This document shows positions 35,494 through 43,602 of a stretch of 64,000 nt of DNA, piece after piece (the stretch's first letter is position 1; each line of letters opens with the position of its first letter). Under the pieces are notes generated by a model. It did not search any database. It worked only from the letters and a program-made list of their open reading frames with translations, and was not told where the DNA came from. The stretch comes from Micromonospora sp. PLK6-60 (lineage in GTDB: Bacteria > Actinomycetota > Actinomycetes > Mycobacteriales > Micromonosporaceae), in the NCBI RefSeq assembly GCF_019890675.1, contig NZ_JAIOAA010000010.1, forward strand, positions 124,001-188,000. The letters run 5' to 3'. The position numbers were made by a program, and so were the translations under genes.

Positions 35494-35978
35494 CCGGTCC
35501 CGCCGTAGCCGGTCCGGCGGCGAGTGGTCCCGTGGTGCGGCTGGAGCGGTTCCGCTGGTGGCACATCACGCAGGTGCTGCCGATCGAGGCGGACCTCTTC
35601 GGCGCCGAGCGGTGGTCGGCGCCGATGTTCTGGAACGAGCTGGCCAACGGGCACTTCTATCTGGTCGCCACCGACGACACCGGGGCGGTGCTCGGCTACG
35701 CGGGGCTCACCGTGCAGGCCGACGAGGCGTGGGTGCAGAACATCGCGGTGCGCCGCGACGCCCAGCGGCGCGGCCTGGGCCGGCTGCTGCTGGAGGCGCT
35801 GCTCGCCGAGGCGGCCCGGCGGCATGCCCCGAGCGTGCTGCTGGAGGTCGCCGCCGACAACGCGCCGGCGCAGAAGCTCTACGCGGCGTACGGCTTCGAG
35901 CCGATCGGCCTGCGCCGCGGCTACTACCAACCGAGCAACACCGACGCGCTGATCATGCGGCGCGGGACGGACGAATAG
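35490..35978 (+). CDS. rimI: Ribosomal protein S18 alanine N-acetyltransferase
   Basis: A 162-residue GNAT acetyltransferase. The acetyl-CoA loop VRRDAQRRGLGRLLLEALL (about residues 88-106) carries the Q/RxxGxG/A motif, preceded by WVQNIAV and followed by LEVAADNAPAQKLYAAYGF. RimI acetylates the N-terminus of S18; in actinobacteria it sits between tsaB and tsaD as here. Starts inside the tsaB stop (GTGA). Confidence 0.9.
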   Translation: MTGPAVAGPAASGPVVRLERFRWWHITQVLPIEADLFGAERWSAPMFWNELANGHFYLVATDDTGAVLGYAGLTVQADEAWVQNIAVRRDAQRRGLGRLLLEALLAEAARRHAPSVLLEVAADNAPAQKLYAAYGFEPIGLRRGYYQPSNTDALIMRRGTDE

Positions 35979-35981
35979 GCG

Positions 35982-37028
35982 ATGGCTGACGAACCCCTGA
36001 TCCTGGGCATCGAGACCTCCTGCGACGAGACCGGCGTCGGCATCGTGCGCGGGCACACGCTGCTCGCCGACGCGCTCGCCTCCAGCGTCGAGGAGCACGC
36101 CCGGTTCGGCGGGGTGGTTCCGGAGGTGGCCAGCCGCGCCCACCTGGAGGCGATCGTGCCGACCATGGACCGGGCCCTCAAGGAGGCCGGGGTGACGATC
36201 GCCGACGTCGACGCGATCGCCGTCACCGCCGGTCCCGGGCTGGCCGGCGCGCTGCTGGTCGGGGTGGCCGCGGCGAAGGGCTACGCGCTCGCCGCCGAGA
36301 AACCGGTGTACGGGGTCAACCACCTCGCCGCGCACGTCGCCGTGGACACTTTGGAGCACGGCCCGCTGCCCGAGCCGGCGATCGCCCTGCTGGTCTCCGG
36401 CGGCCACTCGTCGCTGCTGCGGGTCGACGACCTGTCCACCGGCGTCACGCCGCTCGGGGCCACCATCGACGACGCCGCCGGGGAGGCGTTCGACAAGGTG
36501 GCCCGGCTGCTCGGCCTGCCGTTCCCGGGCGGCCCGCCGATCGACCGCGAGGCGCGGGCCGGCGACGCCGCGGCGATCGCCTTCCCGCGCGGCCTCACCG
36601 CGGCCAAGGATCTCGCCGCCCACCGGTACGACTTCTCGTTCTCCGGCCTGAAGACCGCGGTCGCCCGCTGGGTGGAGGCGCGGCAGCGGGCCGGCGAGCC
36701 GGTGCCGGTGGCCGACGTGGCGGCCTCGTTCCAGGAGGCGGTCTGCGACGTGCTCACCGCCAAGGCGCTGGCGGCCTGCCGGGCCGACGGCATCGAGACG
36801 CTGGTCATCGGCGGCGGCGTGGCGGCGAACTCGCGGTTGCGGGCGATGGCCGAGCAGCGGGCCGAGAAGTACGGCATCCGGGTCCGGGTGCCCCGGCCGA
36901 AGCTCTGCACCGACAACGGCGCGATGGTGGCCGCGCTCGGCGCGCACCTGGTCGCCGCGGGGGTCGCCCCGAGCCGGCTGGACCTGCCGGCCGACTCGGC
37001 CATGCCGTTGACCGTGGTCAGTGTCTGA
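35982..37028 (+). CDS. tsaD: tRNA N6-adenosine threonylcarbamoyltransferase TsaD
   Basis: A 348-residue enzyme that transfers threonylcarbamoyl to A37 of tRNA. ASKHA motifs are clear: LGIETSCDETGVGIV at the start, the metal-binding HLAAHVAV (His residues near 109-113), LVSGGHSSLL near 130 and IGGGVAANSRLR near 270. Three nucleotides separate it from rimI. Confidence 0.97.
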   Translation: MADEPLILGIETSCDETGVGIVRGHTLLADALASSVEEHARFGGVVPEVASRAHLEAIVPTMDRALKEAGVTIADVDAIAVTAGPGLAGALLVGVAAAKGYALAAEKPVYGVNHLAAHVAVDTLEHGPLPEPAIALLVSGGHSSLLRVDDLSTGVTPLGATIDDAAGEAFDKVARLLGLPFPGGPPIDREARAGDAAAIAFPRGLTAAKDLAAHRYDFSFSGLKTAVARWVEARQRAGEPVPVADVAASFQEAVCDVLTAKALAACRADGIETLVIGGGVAANSRLRAMAEQRAEKYGIRVRVPRPKLCTDNGAMVAALGAHLVAAGVAPSRLDLPADSAMPLTVVSV

Positions 37029-37044
37029 GCCGGGGGAGGGTGGC

Positions 37045-37299
37045 GTGATCGTACGGATGTGGGAGGCGCGGGCCGAGCCGTACGGCTTCGCCGACCTGAT
37101 CAGCTGGGTGTGCGACACCGCGCTGCCCGATTTCGAGCACGACCCGCTGCACCTGTCCAGCGAGGTCTTCTCCGCCACCGACCACCGGGTGGTGGTGATC
37201 TCCAAGTGGCGGAGCAACCCGCGACCGCTGCCCGACCCGCCGGCGACGCTGCTCGCCCGGCCACCGCACTCCTGGGACTTCACCCAGGTCGACCGCTGA
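37045..37299 (+). CDS. Small conserved protein of unknown function, ABM-like
   Basis: An 84-residue protein, IVRMWEARAEPYGFADLISW at the start and VVVISKWRSNPR in the middle. The beta-alpha-beta pattern and size resemble the dimeric alpha-beta barrel (antibiotic biosynthesis monooxygenase) fold, but I do not recognise a family. GTG at 37045 is preferred because GGGAGG lies 6 nt upstream; a GTG at 37021 overlapping tsaD would add 8 residues. Likely the last gene of the tsaB-rimI-tsaD transcript. Confidence 0.6.
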   Translation: MIVRMWEARAEPYGFADLISWVCDTALPDFEHDPLHLSSEVFSATDHRVVVISKWRSNPRPLPDPPATLLARPPHSWDFTQVDR

Positions 37300-37314
37300 C
37301 CGGGCGGGCCGGCG

Positions 37315-38055
37315 TCAACCGCGGCGCAGCATCCGGTAGGTGGCCAGTCCGGCGGTGCCCAGGGCGGCGAGGAAGACCAGCCAGACGACCGTGGTGCTGA
37401 CCCCGGTCGACGGGCCGACGGGCGCGCCGGCCCGGGCGGCGGCCAGCAGCGAGTCGCTCTGCGCGGGCGGCAGCGCCGCCGGCGGGAGCTGCTGCCAGCG
37501 GACCAGGCCGGTGCTCTCCAGCATCGCCATGTGATCCCCGACGAACTTGTTCGCCTCGTCGGCGAGCTTGCGCACGATCGGGTCGCGGGTGCTGGCCCGG
37601 ACCGCCCCGATCACCGGGAAGATCTTGCCGTGCGCGACCCGCAGCCGGGTCACGAAGATCTGGTCGAACTGGGTGCCCCGGGCCTCCTGCATCTCACCCA
37701 GCCACCCCTTCTGCTCGGCGGTCGGGTCGGTCGGCAGGGTGGTGCCCAGCTTGTTGGCGGCGTCCACCACCAGCTGGTCGAGGACGCCGTGCTGCCGGGA
37801 GATCTCCGCGCCGATCTCGCGGACCCTGGCCGAGCGGCCCTTCTCGGCCGCCATCTGCCCGGCCGGCATCTCCCAGAGCCCGGCCAGCCGTACGCCGTTG
37901 AGCAGGGTCATGTCGGCGGCGTTGAGCTGTGCCCCGGGGGCCGCCACCGCCGCGCCGGGCAGCGCGATCAGACCGGCCAGCACCGCCACGAGCAGGACGG
38001 CCGCCCGGCGGAGCCGGTGCCCGGGCCGACGACGTACGGAATCCAGCGGTGCCAT
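37315..38055 (-). CDS. DUF4142 family exported protein with C-terminal membrane anchor
   Basis: A 246-residue protein. A basic N-terminus precedes a hydrophobic signal or anchor (AAVLLVAVLAGLIALPGAAVA, about 18-38). The DUF4142 four-helix domain spans about 45-190 (NAADMTLLNGVRLAGLWEMP, MAAEKGRSARVREIGAEIS). A second hydrophobic helix near 220-240 (TTVVWLVFLAALGTAGLATY) is followed by basic MLRRG. DUF4142 is ferritin-like in fold; function unknown. ATG chosen with GGAGGAGG about 10 nt upstream. Confidence 0.8.
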   Translation of the reverse strand: MAPLDSVRRRPGHRLRRAAVLLVAVLAGLIALPGAAVAAPGAQLNAADMTLLNGVRLAGLWEMPAGQMAAEKGRSARVREIGAEISRQHGVLDQLVVDAANKLGTTLPTDPTAEQKGWLGEMQEARGTQFDQIFVTRLRVAHGKIFPVIGAVRASTRDPIVRKLADEANKFVGDHMAMLESTGLVRWQQLPPAALPPAQSDSLLAAARAGAPVGPSTGVSTTVVWLVFLAALGTAGLATYRMLRRG

Positions 38056-38186
38056 CCTGCGGTGCCTCCTCCTGGCGGAACTGACCTGATCGACCCGGCG
38101 GCCACCGGCCACCCGTCGCCCACTGGTACGGCCCGATCTTCCGATCGGTTCACCGTCGCGCCCGCCTTCCTCATGCCAACAACTGC

Positions 38187-38217
38187 TTGCAAAGACTTCT
38201 TTGCAAAGTTATCTTTG
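38187..38217. promoter_or_regulatory. Tandem ArsR operator overlapping the arsR promoter
   Basis: Two overlapping palindromes with shared pattern CAAAG-N4-CTTTG: TTGCAAAG-ACTT-CTTTGCAA (38187-38206) and CAAAG-TTAT-CTTTG (38204-38217). A TATCTT box (38210-38215) falls inside the second and ends 7 nt before the ATG. The region is strikingly AT-rich for this genome. Binding here would block the promoter. Confidence 0.65.
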
Positions 38218-38222
38218 GACAC

Positions 38223-38921
38223 ATGACGCCTCAGGAGATCCGGCCGGACGCGACCTCGCTGCGCGGGCTCGCCCACCCGCTGCGGGTGCGCATGCTCAAC
38301 CTGCTCCGCGAGCAGGGCCCGGCCACCGCCACCCTGCTCGCCGTGCGGCTCGGCCAGTCCACCGGCGCGACCAGCTACCACCTGCGCCAGCTCGCTCAGT
38401 ACGGGTTCGTCGAGGAGGAGCCCGGCCGGGCCACCGGCCGGGAACGCTGGTGGCGCGCGGCGCACCGCAACACCGTGCTGGAGGGGGACGTCGGGCAGGC
38501 CGCACCGGCCGAGACGGAGACCTACCTGCGGGCCGTGGCGGCGGCCTACGCCGAGCGGGTCGACCGCTGGCTGGGCGAGCTGCCGGCGCTGCCCCCCGAG
38601 TGGCGGGAAACCTTCACGCTCAGCAACTGGCGGCTGCGGCTCACCGCCGCCGAGGCGGCCGAACTGCACGGCCGGCTGTTCGCCCTGATGGAGAGCTACC
38701 GGCGCGACGACCCGGACGTCGCGGCCCCGGCCGACGCCGAGTCCGTGGTGGTGCAGGCCGAGGTGATGCCCTTCCTGCGCCCCGCCGAGGACCGCCCCGC
38801 CGAGGACCGCCCTGGCCAGGACCGCCCTGGCCAGGACCGCCCCGGCGACGACTCCGCCGAGGACCGTTCCGGCGAGGACCCCGCCGAAGGCGAGGGGCAC
38901 GGCGCGGGGGCGGGCCGGTGA
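38223..38921 (+). CDS. ArsR-family helix-turn-helix regulator with repetitive acidic tail
   Basis: A 232-residue regulator. Residues about 8-80 are the ArsR winged helix: LRGLAHPLRVRMLNLLREQG, then TGATSYHLRQLAQYGFVEEE. The central part matches the helical domain of HTH_20-type repressors that control MFS genes. No metal-binding ELCVCDL motif is present. From about residue 188 the tail is built of five-residue units (AEDRP, AEDRP, GQDRP, GQDRP and decayed copies), encoded by 15-bp tandem repeats at 38784-38858. Its stop overlaps the MFS start, so it most likely represses that gene and itself through the upstream palindromes. Confidence 0.85.
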   Translation: MTPQEIRPDATSLRGLAHPLRVRMLNLLREQGPATATLLAVRLGQSTGATSYHLRQLAQYGFVEEEPGRATGRERWWRAAHRNTVLEGDVGQAAPAETETYLRAVAAAYAERVDRWLGELPALPPEWRETFTLSNWRLRLTAAEAAELHGRLFALMESYRRDDPDVAAPADAESVVVQAEVMPFLRPAEDRPAEDRPGQDRPGQDRPGDDSAEDRSGEDPAEGEGHGAGAGR

Positions 38922-40270
38922 GCCGGCGGAGGGGCCCGCTGGTCGGCCTGCTCGCCGCCGAGCTGATCTCGCTGACCGGCACCCGGATGAGCATGGTGGC
39001 GCTGCCCTGGTTCACCCTGACCACCACCGGCAGCGCGGGCCGGGCCGGGCTTGTCGCGTTCGCCGAGATGCTGCCGTACGTGCTGGCCTGCGGGCTCGGC
39101 GGGCCGCTGCTGGACCGGGTCGGGCACCGGCGGGCGAGCGTGTCGGCCGACGTGGCCAGCGCGGGCGTGCTGGTGGCCGTGCCACTGCTGTACCACGCCG
39201 GGCGGCTCGACTTCGGCCTGCTGGTCGCGCTGATCGCGCTGGTGGGGTTGCTGCGCGGCTTCGGCGAGACGGCGAAACGGGTGATCTTCCCCGACGCGGT
39301 GGCGGCGTCCGGGATGGCGCTCACCCGGGCCACCGCCCTGCACGACGGGCTGGGCCGGCTCGCCACGCTGCTCGGGGCGCCGCTGGCCGGCGTACTCATC
39401 GCGGTGCTGGACGCCCCGACCGTGCTGGCGCTGGACGCGGTGAGCTTCCTGCTCGCCGGCCTGGTGTTGGCCACCCTGGTGCCGGCCGCCCGCCGGCCCG
39501 CCGCGGACCCGGCGGCCGTGCCGGCCGCGGGCTCGACGGCGGCGGCCGGGGTGCCGGCGGGCCGGTTCGTCGGCTACCTCGCCGCGTTGGCGGAGGGGGT
39601 GCGGTTCCTGGTGCGGGACCGGCTGGTCCGCGTGGTGACCGTGCTGCTCTTCGTGACCAACCTGGCCGACGCCGCCTACGGCGCGGTGCTCGCCCCGGTC
39701 TGGGCGCGGGAGGTGGTCGGCTCCCCGGCGGCGCTCGGCGTGCTCTCCGCGACGTTCGCGGTGGGCGCGGTGCTCGGCAACGTGGTCTTCACCGTGCTCG
39801 CCCCCCGGGTGCCGAGGTTCGCCACCTTCGCGGTGGGCTTCCTGCTCGGCGGGGCGCCCCGGTACGTGGCACTCGCCCTGGTGGACCGGCTCTGGGCGGT
39901 CTACCTGATCTCGTTCGTGGCCGGGCTCGGGCTGGCCGCGATCAACCCGATCCTGGGCGCACTGACGTACGAGCGGATCCCGGAGGCGCTGCGGGCCCGG
40001 GTGCTCGGGTTGGGGCACGCCATCTCCTGGGGCGGGATCCCGCTGGGCGGCCTGCTCGCCGGGCTGCTCACCGACAGCACCTCGCTGGTGGTGGCCGCCC
40101 TGGTGTTCGCCGGCGCCTACCTGGCGGTGACCCTGTGGCCGCTGCTCAGCCCGGCGTGGCGGCAACTGGACCGCCCCGGCGGCACCACCCCCGCCACCGA
40201 CCCGCCGCCCGCCGACCTCCCCGCCGACCCGGTGCCGAGCACGAACCACCGGACAACCGCCGCTCGCTGA
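38918..40270 (+). CDS. MFS transporter, MFS_3/enterobactin-exporter-like
   Basis: A 450-residue protein with 11-12 membrane helices. The second-third helix loop GGPLLDRVGHRRA is the MFS motif A (G-x3-D-R-x-G-R-R type), and the central loop (about 190-210) is Ala/Pro-rich. The sequence pattern (ISLTGTRMSMVALPWF at the start, TLLGAPLAGVLIA in helix 5) is that of small-molecule drug exporters associated with ArsR-type regulators. GTG start overlaps arsR by 4 nt. Substrate unknown. Confidence 0.85.
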   Translation: MSRRRGPLVGLLAAELISLTGTRMSMVALPWFTLTTTGSAGRAGLVAFAEMLPYVLACGLGGPLLDRVGHRRASVSADVASAGVLVAVPLLYHAGRLDFGLLVALIALVGLLRGFGETAKRVIFPDAVAASGMALTRATALHDGLGRLATLLGAPLAGVLIAVLDAPTVLALDAVSFLLAGLVLATLVPAARRPAADPAAVPAAGSTAAAGVPAGRFVGYLAALAEGVRFLVRDRLVRVVTVLLFVTNLADAAYGAVLAPVWAREVVGSPAALGVLSATFAVGAVLGNVVFTVLAPRVPRFATFAVGFLLGGAPRYVALALVDRLWAVYLISFVAGLGLAAINPILGALTYERIPEALRARVLGLGHAISWGGIPLGGLLAGLLTDSTSLVVAALVFAGAYLAVTLWPLLSPAWRQLDRPGGTTPATDPPPADLPADPVPSTNHRTTAAR

Positions 40271-40281
40271 CAGCTTGCCAG

Positions 40282-40347
40282 GCGTTGATCATGGAGTTGG
40301 CCGGGGAAAGTTCGACATTCCGCCCCCGCCAACTCCATGATCAACGC
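40282..40347. repeat. Perfect 20-bp inverted repeat, hairpin element
   Basis: Arms at 40282-40301 and 40328-40347 are exact complements (left arm reads GCGTTGATCATGGAGTTGGC) with a 26-nt loop that is itself G-rich then C-rich. It begins 11 nt after the MFS stop, so it can serve as a terminator. It lacks a T-run and is much longer than a normal terminator stem. I associate elements of this GATCATG-AGTTG type with repeats dispersed in Micromonosporaceae genomes, which I could not verify. Confidence 0.75.
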
Positions 40348-40620
40348 GGTCGCTGATCGGGGATGCCGCAGCGTGCCGGATGTTGGGCCGTCGTTGGTCG
40401 GGGATGGCCGCAGTGCGCCGCGAGCCGCGCCGCCGTGCCGCGCCAGGGGGGCGCAGGGTGGGCTGTCGGGAGCGATGGGTCGGCACTCAGAGGCGTCGGC
40501 ACGTGGGGTCGGTGGGCGGGGGAGTGACGGGGGTTACTTCGCGGTAGGGTGGCGCGCCTATATTGCCGGATTGTTACGAAAGTGCTCCGCCCAAAAGTTG
40601 CAGTTCATGTTCCCGCCGCA
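40348..40620. other. Intergenic region without a gene, upstream of sugar ABC operon A
   Basis: No credible coding frame. Two imperfect copies of a roughly 18-nt G-rich segment (TCGGGGATG-CCGCAG type) lie near 40357 and 40399. A TAGGGT box occurs near 40546 and the 60 nt before 40620 are relatively AT-rich, so the operon promoter is probably here. Confidence 0.5.
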
Positions 40621-40652
40621 ATACGTTGCCGACGGCAACAAAAAACGTTGCC
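40621..40652 (+). promoter_or_regulatory. Operator of sugar ABC operon A (shared motif with operon B)
   Basis: ATACGTTGCCG (40621-40631), 4 nt, CAACAAA (40636-40642). Within it GTTGCC-GAC-GGCAAC is a perfect inverted repeat, and a third GTTGCC follows at 40647-40652. The same ATACGTTGCCG-N4-CAACAAA occurs on the minus strand before operon B (50722-50701). It ends 35 nt before the leader ORF. Confidence 0.65.
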
Positions 40653-40677
40653 AGGCCTCGACCCCTCCGGAGGAGTC

Positions 40678-40707
40678 ATGACGTTGGCGAGGTGGTGCGA
40701 ACGATGA
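40678..40707 (+). CDS. Nine-codon leader ORF coupled to the sugar ABC ATPase gene
   Basis: The best Shine-Dalgarno of the region (GGAGGAG) is not placed for the ATPase ATG but for an ATG at 40678. This opens a nine-residue frame, MTLARWCER, whose TGA overlaps the ATPase ATG as ATGA. TTG, AGG and CGA codons, uncommon in this genome, make up a third of it. The arrangement implies translational coupling or control by ribosome pausing. It is inference from sequence only; the peptide may have no function itself. Confidence 0.5.
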   Translation: MTLARWCER

Positions 40708-42251
40708 GCGACGTGCCCATCCTGTTGGAGATGCGTGGCATCACCAAGGAATTCCCCGGTGTCAAGGCTCTCTCCGACGTCAACCTGGTGGTGCGCACCG
40801 GAGAGATCCACGCGATCTGCGGTGAGAACGGCGCCGGCAAGTCCACCCTGATGAAGGTCCTCAGCGGGGTCTACCCGTACGGCTCGTACCAGGGGGAGAT
40901 CCGCTACCAGGGCGCGGAGACCCGGTTCTCGGACATCCGGGCCAGCGAGCAGGCCGGGATCGTGATCATCCACCAGGAGCTCGCGCTCATCCCGAACATG
41001 TCGATCACCGAGAACATCTTCCTCGGTAACGAGCCGCGGCGGCGCGGCGCGATCGACTGGAAGGGCGCGAACCGGATGGCGCTGGACCTGATGGCCCGGG
41101 TCGGCCTCCAGGAGGACCCGGACACCCTGGTCAAGGACATCGGCGTCGGCAAGCAGCAGCTGGTGGAGATCGCCAAGGCGTTCGCCAAGGACGTCAAGCT
41201 GCTCATCCTGGACGAGCCGACCGCCGCCCTGAACGAGGCCGACTCCCAGCACCTGCTGGACCTGCTGCGCGGCTTCCGCTCGCGCGGCATCACCTCGATC
41301 ATGATCTCGCACAAGCTCAACGAGATCGAGGCCATCGCCGACCAGATCACCATCCTGCGCGACGGCCGGACGGTGGAGACCCTCGACGTCAAGGCCGACG
41401 GCGTCGACGAGGACCGGATCGTGCGGGGCATGGTCGGCCGGGAGCTGAGCAGCCGGTTCCCGGACCACACGCCGAACATCGGCGAGGTCTTCTTCGAGGT
41501 CCGCGACTGGAACGTCCGGCACCCGATCTCCGCCGAGCGCCAGGTGTGCAAGAACGAGAGCTTCGTGGTCCGGCGCGGCGAGATCGTCGGCTTCGCCGGC
41601 CTGATGGGCGCCGGCCGCACCGAACTGGCGATGAGCGTCTTCGGCCGCTCCTACGGGGTGTACGAGTCCGGCACGATCATCAAGGACGGCAAGGAGATCG
41701 TGCTGAAGTCGGTGGCGGACGCGATCGCCCACGGGCTCGCGTACGTCAGCGAGGACCGCAAGGCGATCGGCCTCAACCTGCTCGACGACATCAAGGCGTC
41801 CACGGTGGCGGCCAAGCTGTCCAAGATCTCGCGGCACGGCGTGCTCGACGAGGTCGCCGAGTACAAGGCCGCCGAGGGCTACCGCCGGGAGTTGCGGACC
41901 AAGGCCCCGACGGTGGACGAGAGCGTCTCCAAGCTCTCCGGCGGCAACCAGCAGAAGGTCGTCCTGGCGAAGTGGATGTTCACCGACCCGGACCTGCTGA
42001 TCCTCGACGAGCCGACCCGCGGCATCGACGTGGGCGCCAAGTACGAGATCTACGCCATCATCCAGCGGCTCGCCGACCAGGGGAAGGGCGTCGTCGTCAT
42101 CTCCTCGGAGCTGCCCGAGCTGATCGGGCTCTGCGACCGCATCTACACCGTCTTCGAAGGCGCCATCACCGGCGAGATCGCCCGCAAGGACGCCGACCCG
42201 GAGACCCTCATGAAGCAGATGACCTCGACCAAGAGGATGCAGACAGCATGA
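40704..42251 (+). CDS. mmsA: CUT2 sugar ABC transporter ATP-binding protein (MmsA/GguA type), two ATPase domains
   Basis: A 515-residue protein with two tandem ATPase domains, as in GguA/XylG. First domain: Walker A GENGAGKSTLM (about 38-48), Q-loop IIHQELALI, Walker B LLILDEPTAAL. Second domain (about 270-505): degenerate Walker A at GLMGAGRTEL, signature KLSGGNQQKVVLAKW, Walker B LLILDEPTRGID. This is the pattern of multiple-monosaccharide importers (xylose, glucose, arabinose, galactose). First structural gene of operon A, coupled to a leader ORF upstream and overlapping the permease by 4 nt. Confidence 0.92.
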   Translation: MSDVPILLEMRGITKEFPGVKALSDVNLVVRTGEIHAICGENGAGKSTLMKVLSGVYPYGSYQGEIRYQGAETRFSDIRASEQAGIVIIHQELALIPNMSITENIFLGNEPRRRGAIDWKGANRMALDLMARVGLQEDPDTLVKDIGVGKQQLVEIAKAFAKDVKLLILDEPTAALNEADSQHLLDLLRGFRSRGITSIMISHKLNEIEAIADQITILRDGRTVETLDVKADGVDEDRIVRGMVGRELSSRFPDHTPNIGEVFFEVRDWNVRHPISAERQVCKNESFVVRRGEIVGFAGLMGAGRTELAMSVFGRSYGVYESGTIIKDGKEIVLKSVADAIAHGLAYVSEDRKAIGLNLLDDIKASTVAAKLSKISRHGVLDEVAEYKAAEGYRRELRTKAPTVDESVSKLSGGNQQKVVLAKWMFTDPDLLILDEPTRGIDVGAKYEIYAIIQRLADQGKGVVVISSELPELIGLCDRIYTVFEGAITGEIARKDADPETLMKQMTSTKRMQTA

Positions 42252-43549
42252 GCCGCTACAAGGACCTGCAGAAGAACCTCTTCGGCGGCACCACGTCGAA
42301 CGCCCGGCAGTTCGGGATGATCTTCACGCTGGTGGCGATCGTCGTCCTGTTCCAGATCCTGACGGACGGGTTGACGCTGCGGTCGGACAACCTGATCGCG
42401 CTGTTCCAGCAGAACTCGTACATCCTGATCCTGGCCATCGGCATGCTGATGGTGATCGTCGCCGGGCACATCGACCTGTCGGTCGGTTCGGTGGCGGCCT
42501 TCACCGGCATCCTGGTGGCCAAGGCGATGTTCGAGTGGTCACTGCCCTGGCCGCTGGCCATCCTCTTCGGGCTGGCGATCGGCGCGGCGATCGGCGCCTG
42601 GCAGGGCTTCTGGGTCGCCTACATCGGCGTCCCGGCGTTCATCGTGACGCTGGCCGGCATGCTGCTGTTCCGGGGCGGCAACCAGTTCATCGGCAACGCG
42701 AACACCATCCCCGTGCCGGAGGGCTTCCGGGTGATCGGCTCCGGGTTCCTGCCCGAGGTCGGGCCGAACACCGGCTACAACAACCTGACCCTGCTGCTCG
42801 GCCTGGCCGCCTGCGTGGCCGTGGTGTGGCGCGAGTTCCAGGCGCGGAAGACCCGCCACGCGATGGACGCCGATCCGGCCCCGATGTGGATCTCGGTGCT
42901 CCGGATGGCGGTCATGGTCGGCGTGATCGTCTTCGTCACGCTGCGCTTCGCCAGCGGCCGGGTCGGCACCAGCTTCCCGGTCTCCGGCATCATCCTGGTC
43001 GCGCTGATGCTGGCGTACTCCTTCTACACCCGCAACACGGCCGGCGGCCGGCACATCTACGCGGTCGGCGGCAACTCGCGGGCGGCGGAGCTGTCCGGCG
43101 TGAAGCTCAAGCGGGTCAACTTCTTCGTCATGATGAACATGTCGACCCTGGCCGCGCTGGCCGGCATGATCTTCGTGGCCCGCTCGGCGGCCTCCGGGCC
43201 GCAGGACGGCAACGGCTGGGAGCTGGACGCGATCGCCGCGGTCTTCATCGGCGGCGCGGCGGTCTCCGGCGGCATCGGGACCATCAGCGGTTCCATCGTC
43301 GGCGGTCTGGTCATGGCCGTGCTCAACAACGGCCTCCAGCTGCTCGGCGTCGGCACCGACCGCGTCCAGATCATCAAGGGACTGGTCCTGCTGCTGGCCG
43401 TCGCCCTCGACGTCTACAACAAGAGCCAGGGTCGCTTCTCCATCATCGGCAGCCTCACCCGCAACTTCCGCCGAGACCCACCCGGCTCGTCCCCGTCCCC
43501 GGCAGCGTCGACGGCGGACCGTGAGCCCGCCACGACGGCGCCCAGCTGA
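42248..43549 (+). CDS. mmsB: CUT2 sugar ABC transporter permease (MmsB/GguB type)
   Basis: A 433-residue membrane protein with about 10-12 helices. It has the BPD_transp_2 family features ILAIGMLMVIVAGHIDLSVGSVAAFTG (in helix 3, with the conserved IDLSVG), VPAFIVTLAGMLLFRG, and the C-terminal IAAVFIGGAAVSGGIGTISGS. The extra central segment (about 195-250) distinguishes GguB/XylH-type long permeases from RbsC. ATGA overlap with mmsA. A Ser/Pro/Ala-rich cytoplasmic tail ends the protein. Confidence 0.92.
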   Translation: MSRYKDLQKNLFGGTTSNARQFGMIFTLVAIVVLFQILTDGLTLRSDNLIALFQQNSYILILAIGMLMVIVAGHIDLSVGSVAAFTGILVAKAMFEWSLPWPLAILFGLAIGAAIGAWQGFWVAYIGVPAFIVTLAGMLLFRGGNQFIGNANTIPVPEGFRVIGSGFLPEVGPNTGYNNLTLLLGLAACVAVVWREFQARKTRHAMDADPAPMWISVLRMAVMVGVIVFVTLRFASGRVGTSFPVSGIILVALMLAYSFYTRNTAGGRHIYAVGGNSRAAELSGVKLKRVNFFVMMNMSTLAALAGMIFVARSAASGPQDGNGWELDAIAAVFIGGAAVSGGIGTISGSIVGGLVMAVLNNGLQLLGVGTDRVQIIKGLVLLLAVALDVYNKSQGRFSIIGSLTRNFRRDPPGSSPSPAASTADREPATTAPS

Positions 43550-43602
43550 GGGGCACCGCCTCACCATCCCGTTCCACCTCTGCAGAAGGGCCTCACATCC
43601 TC

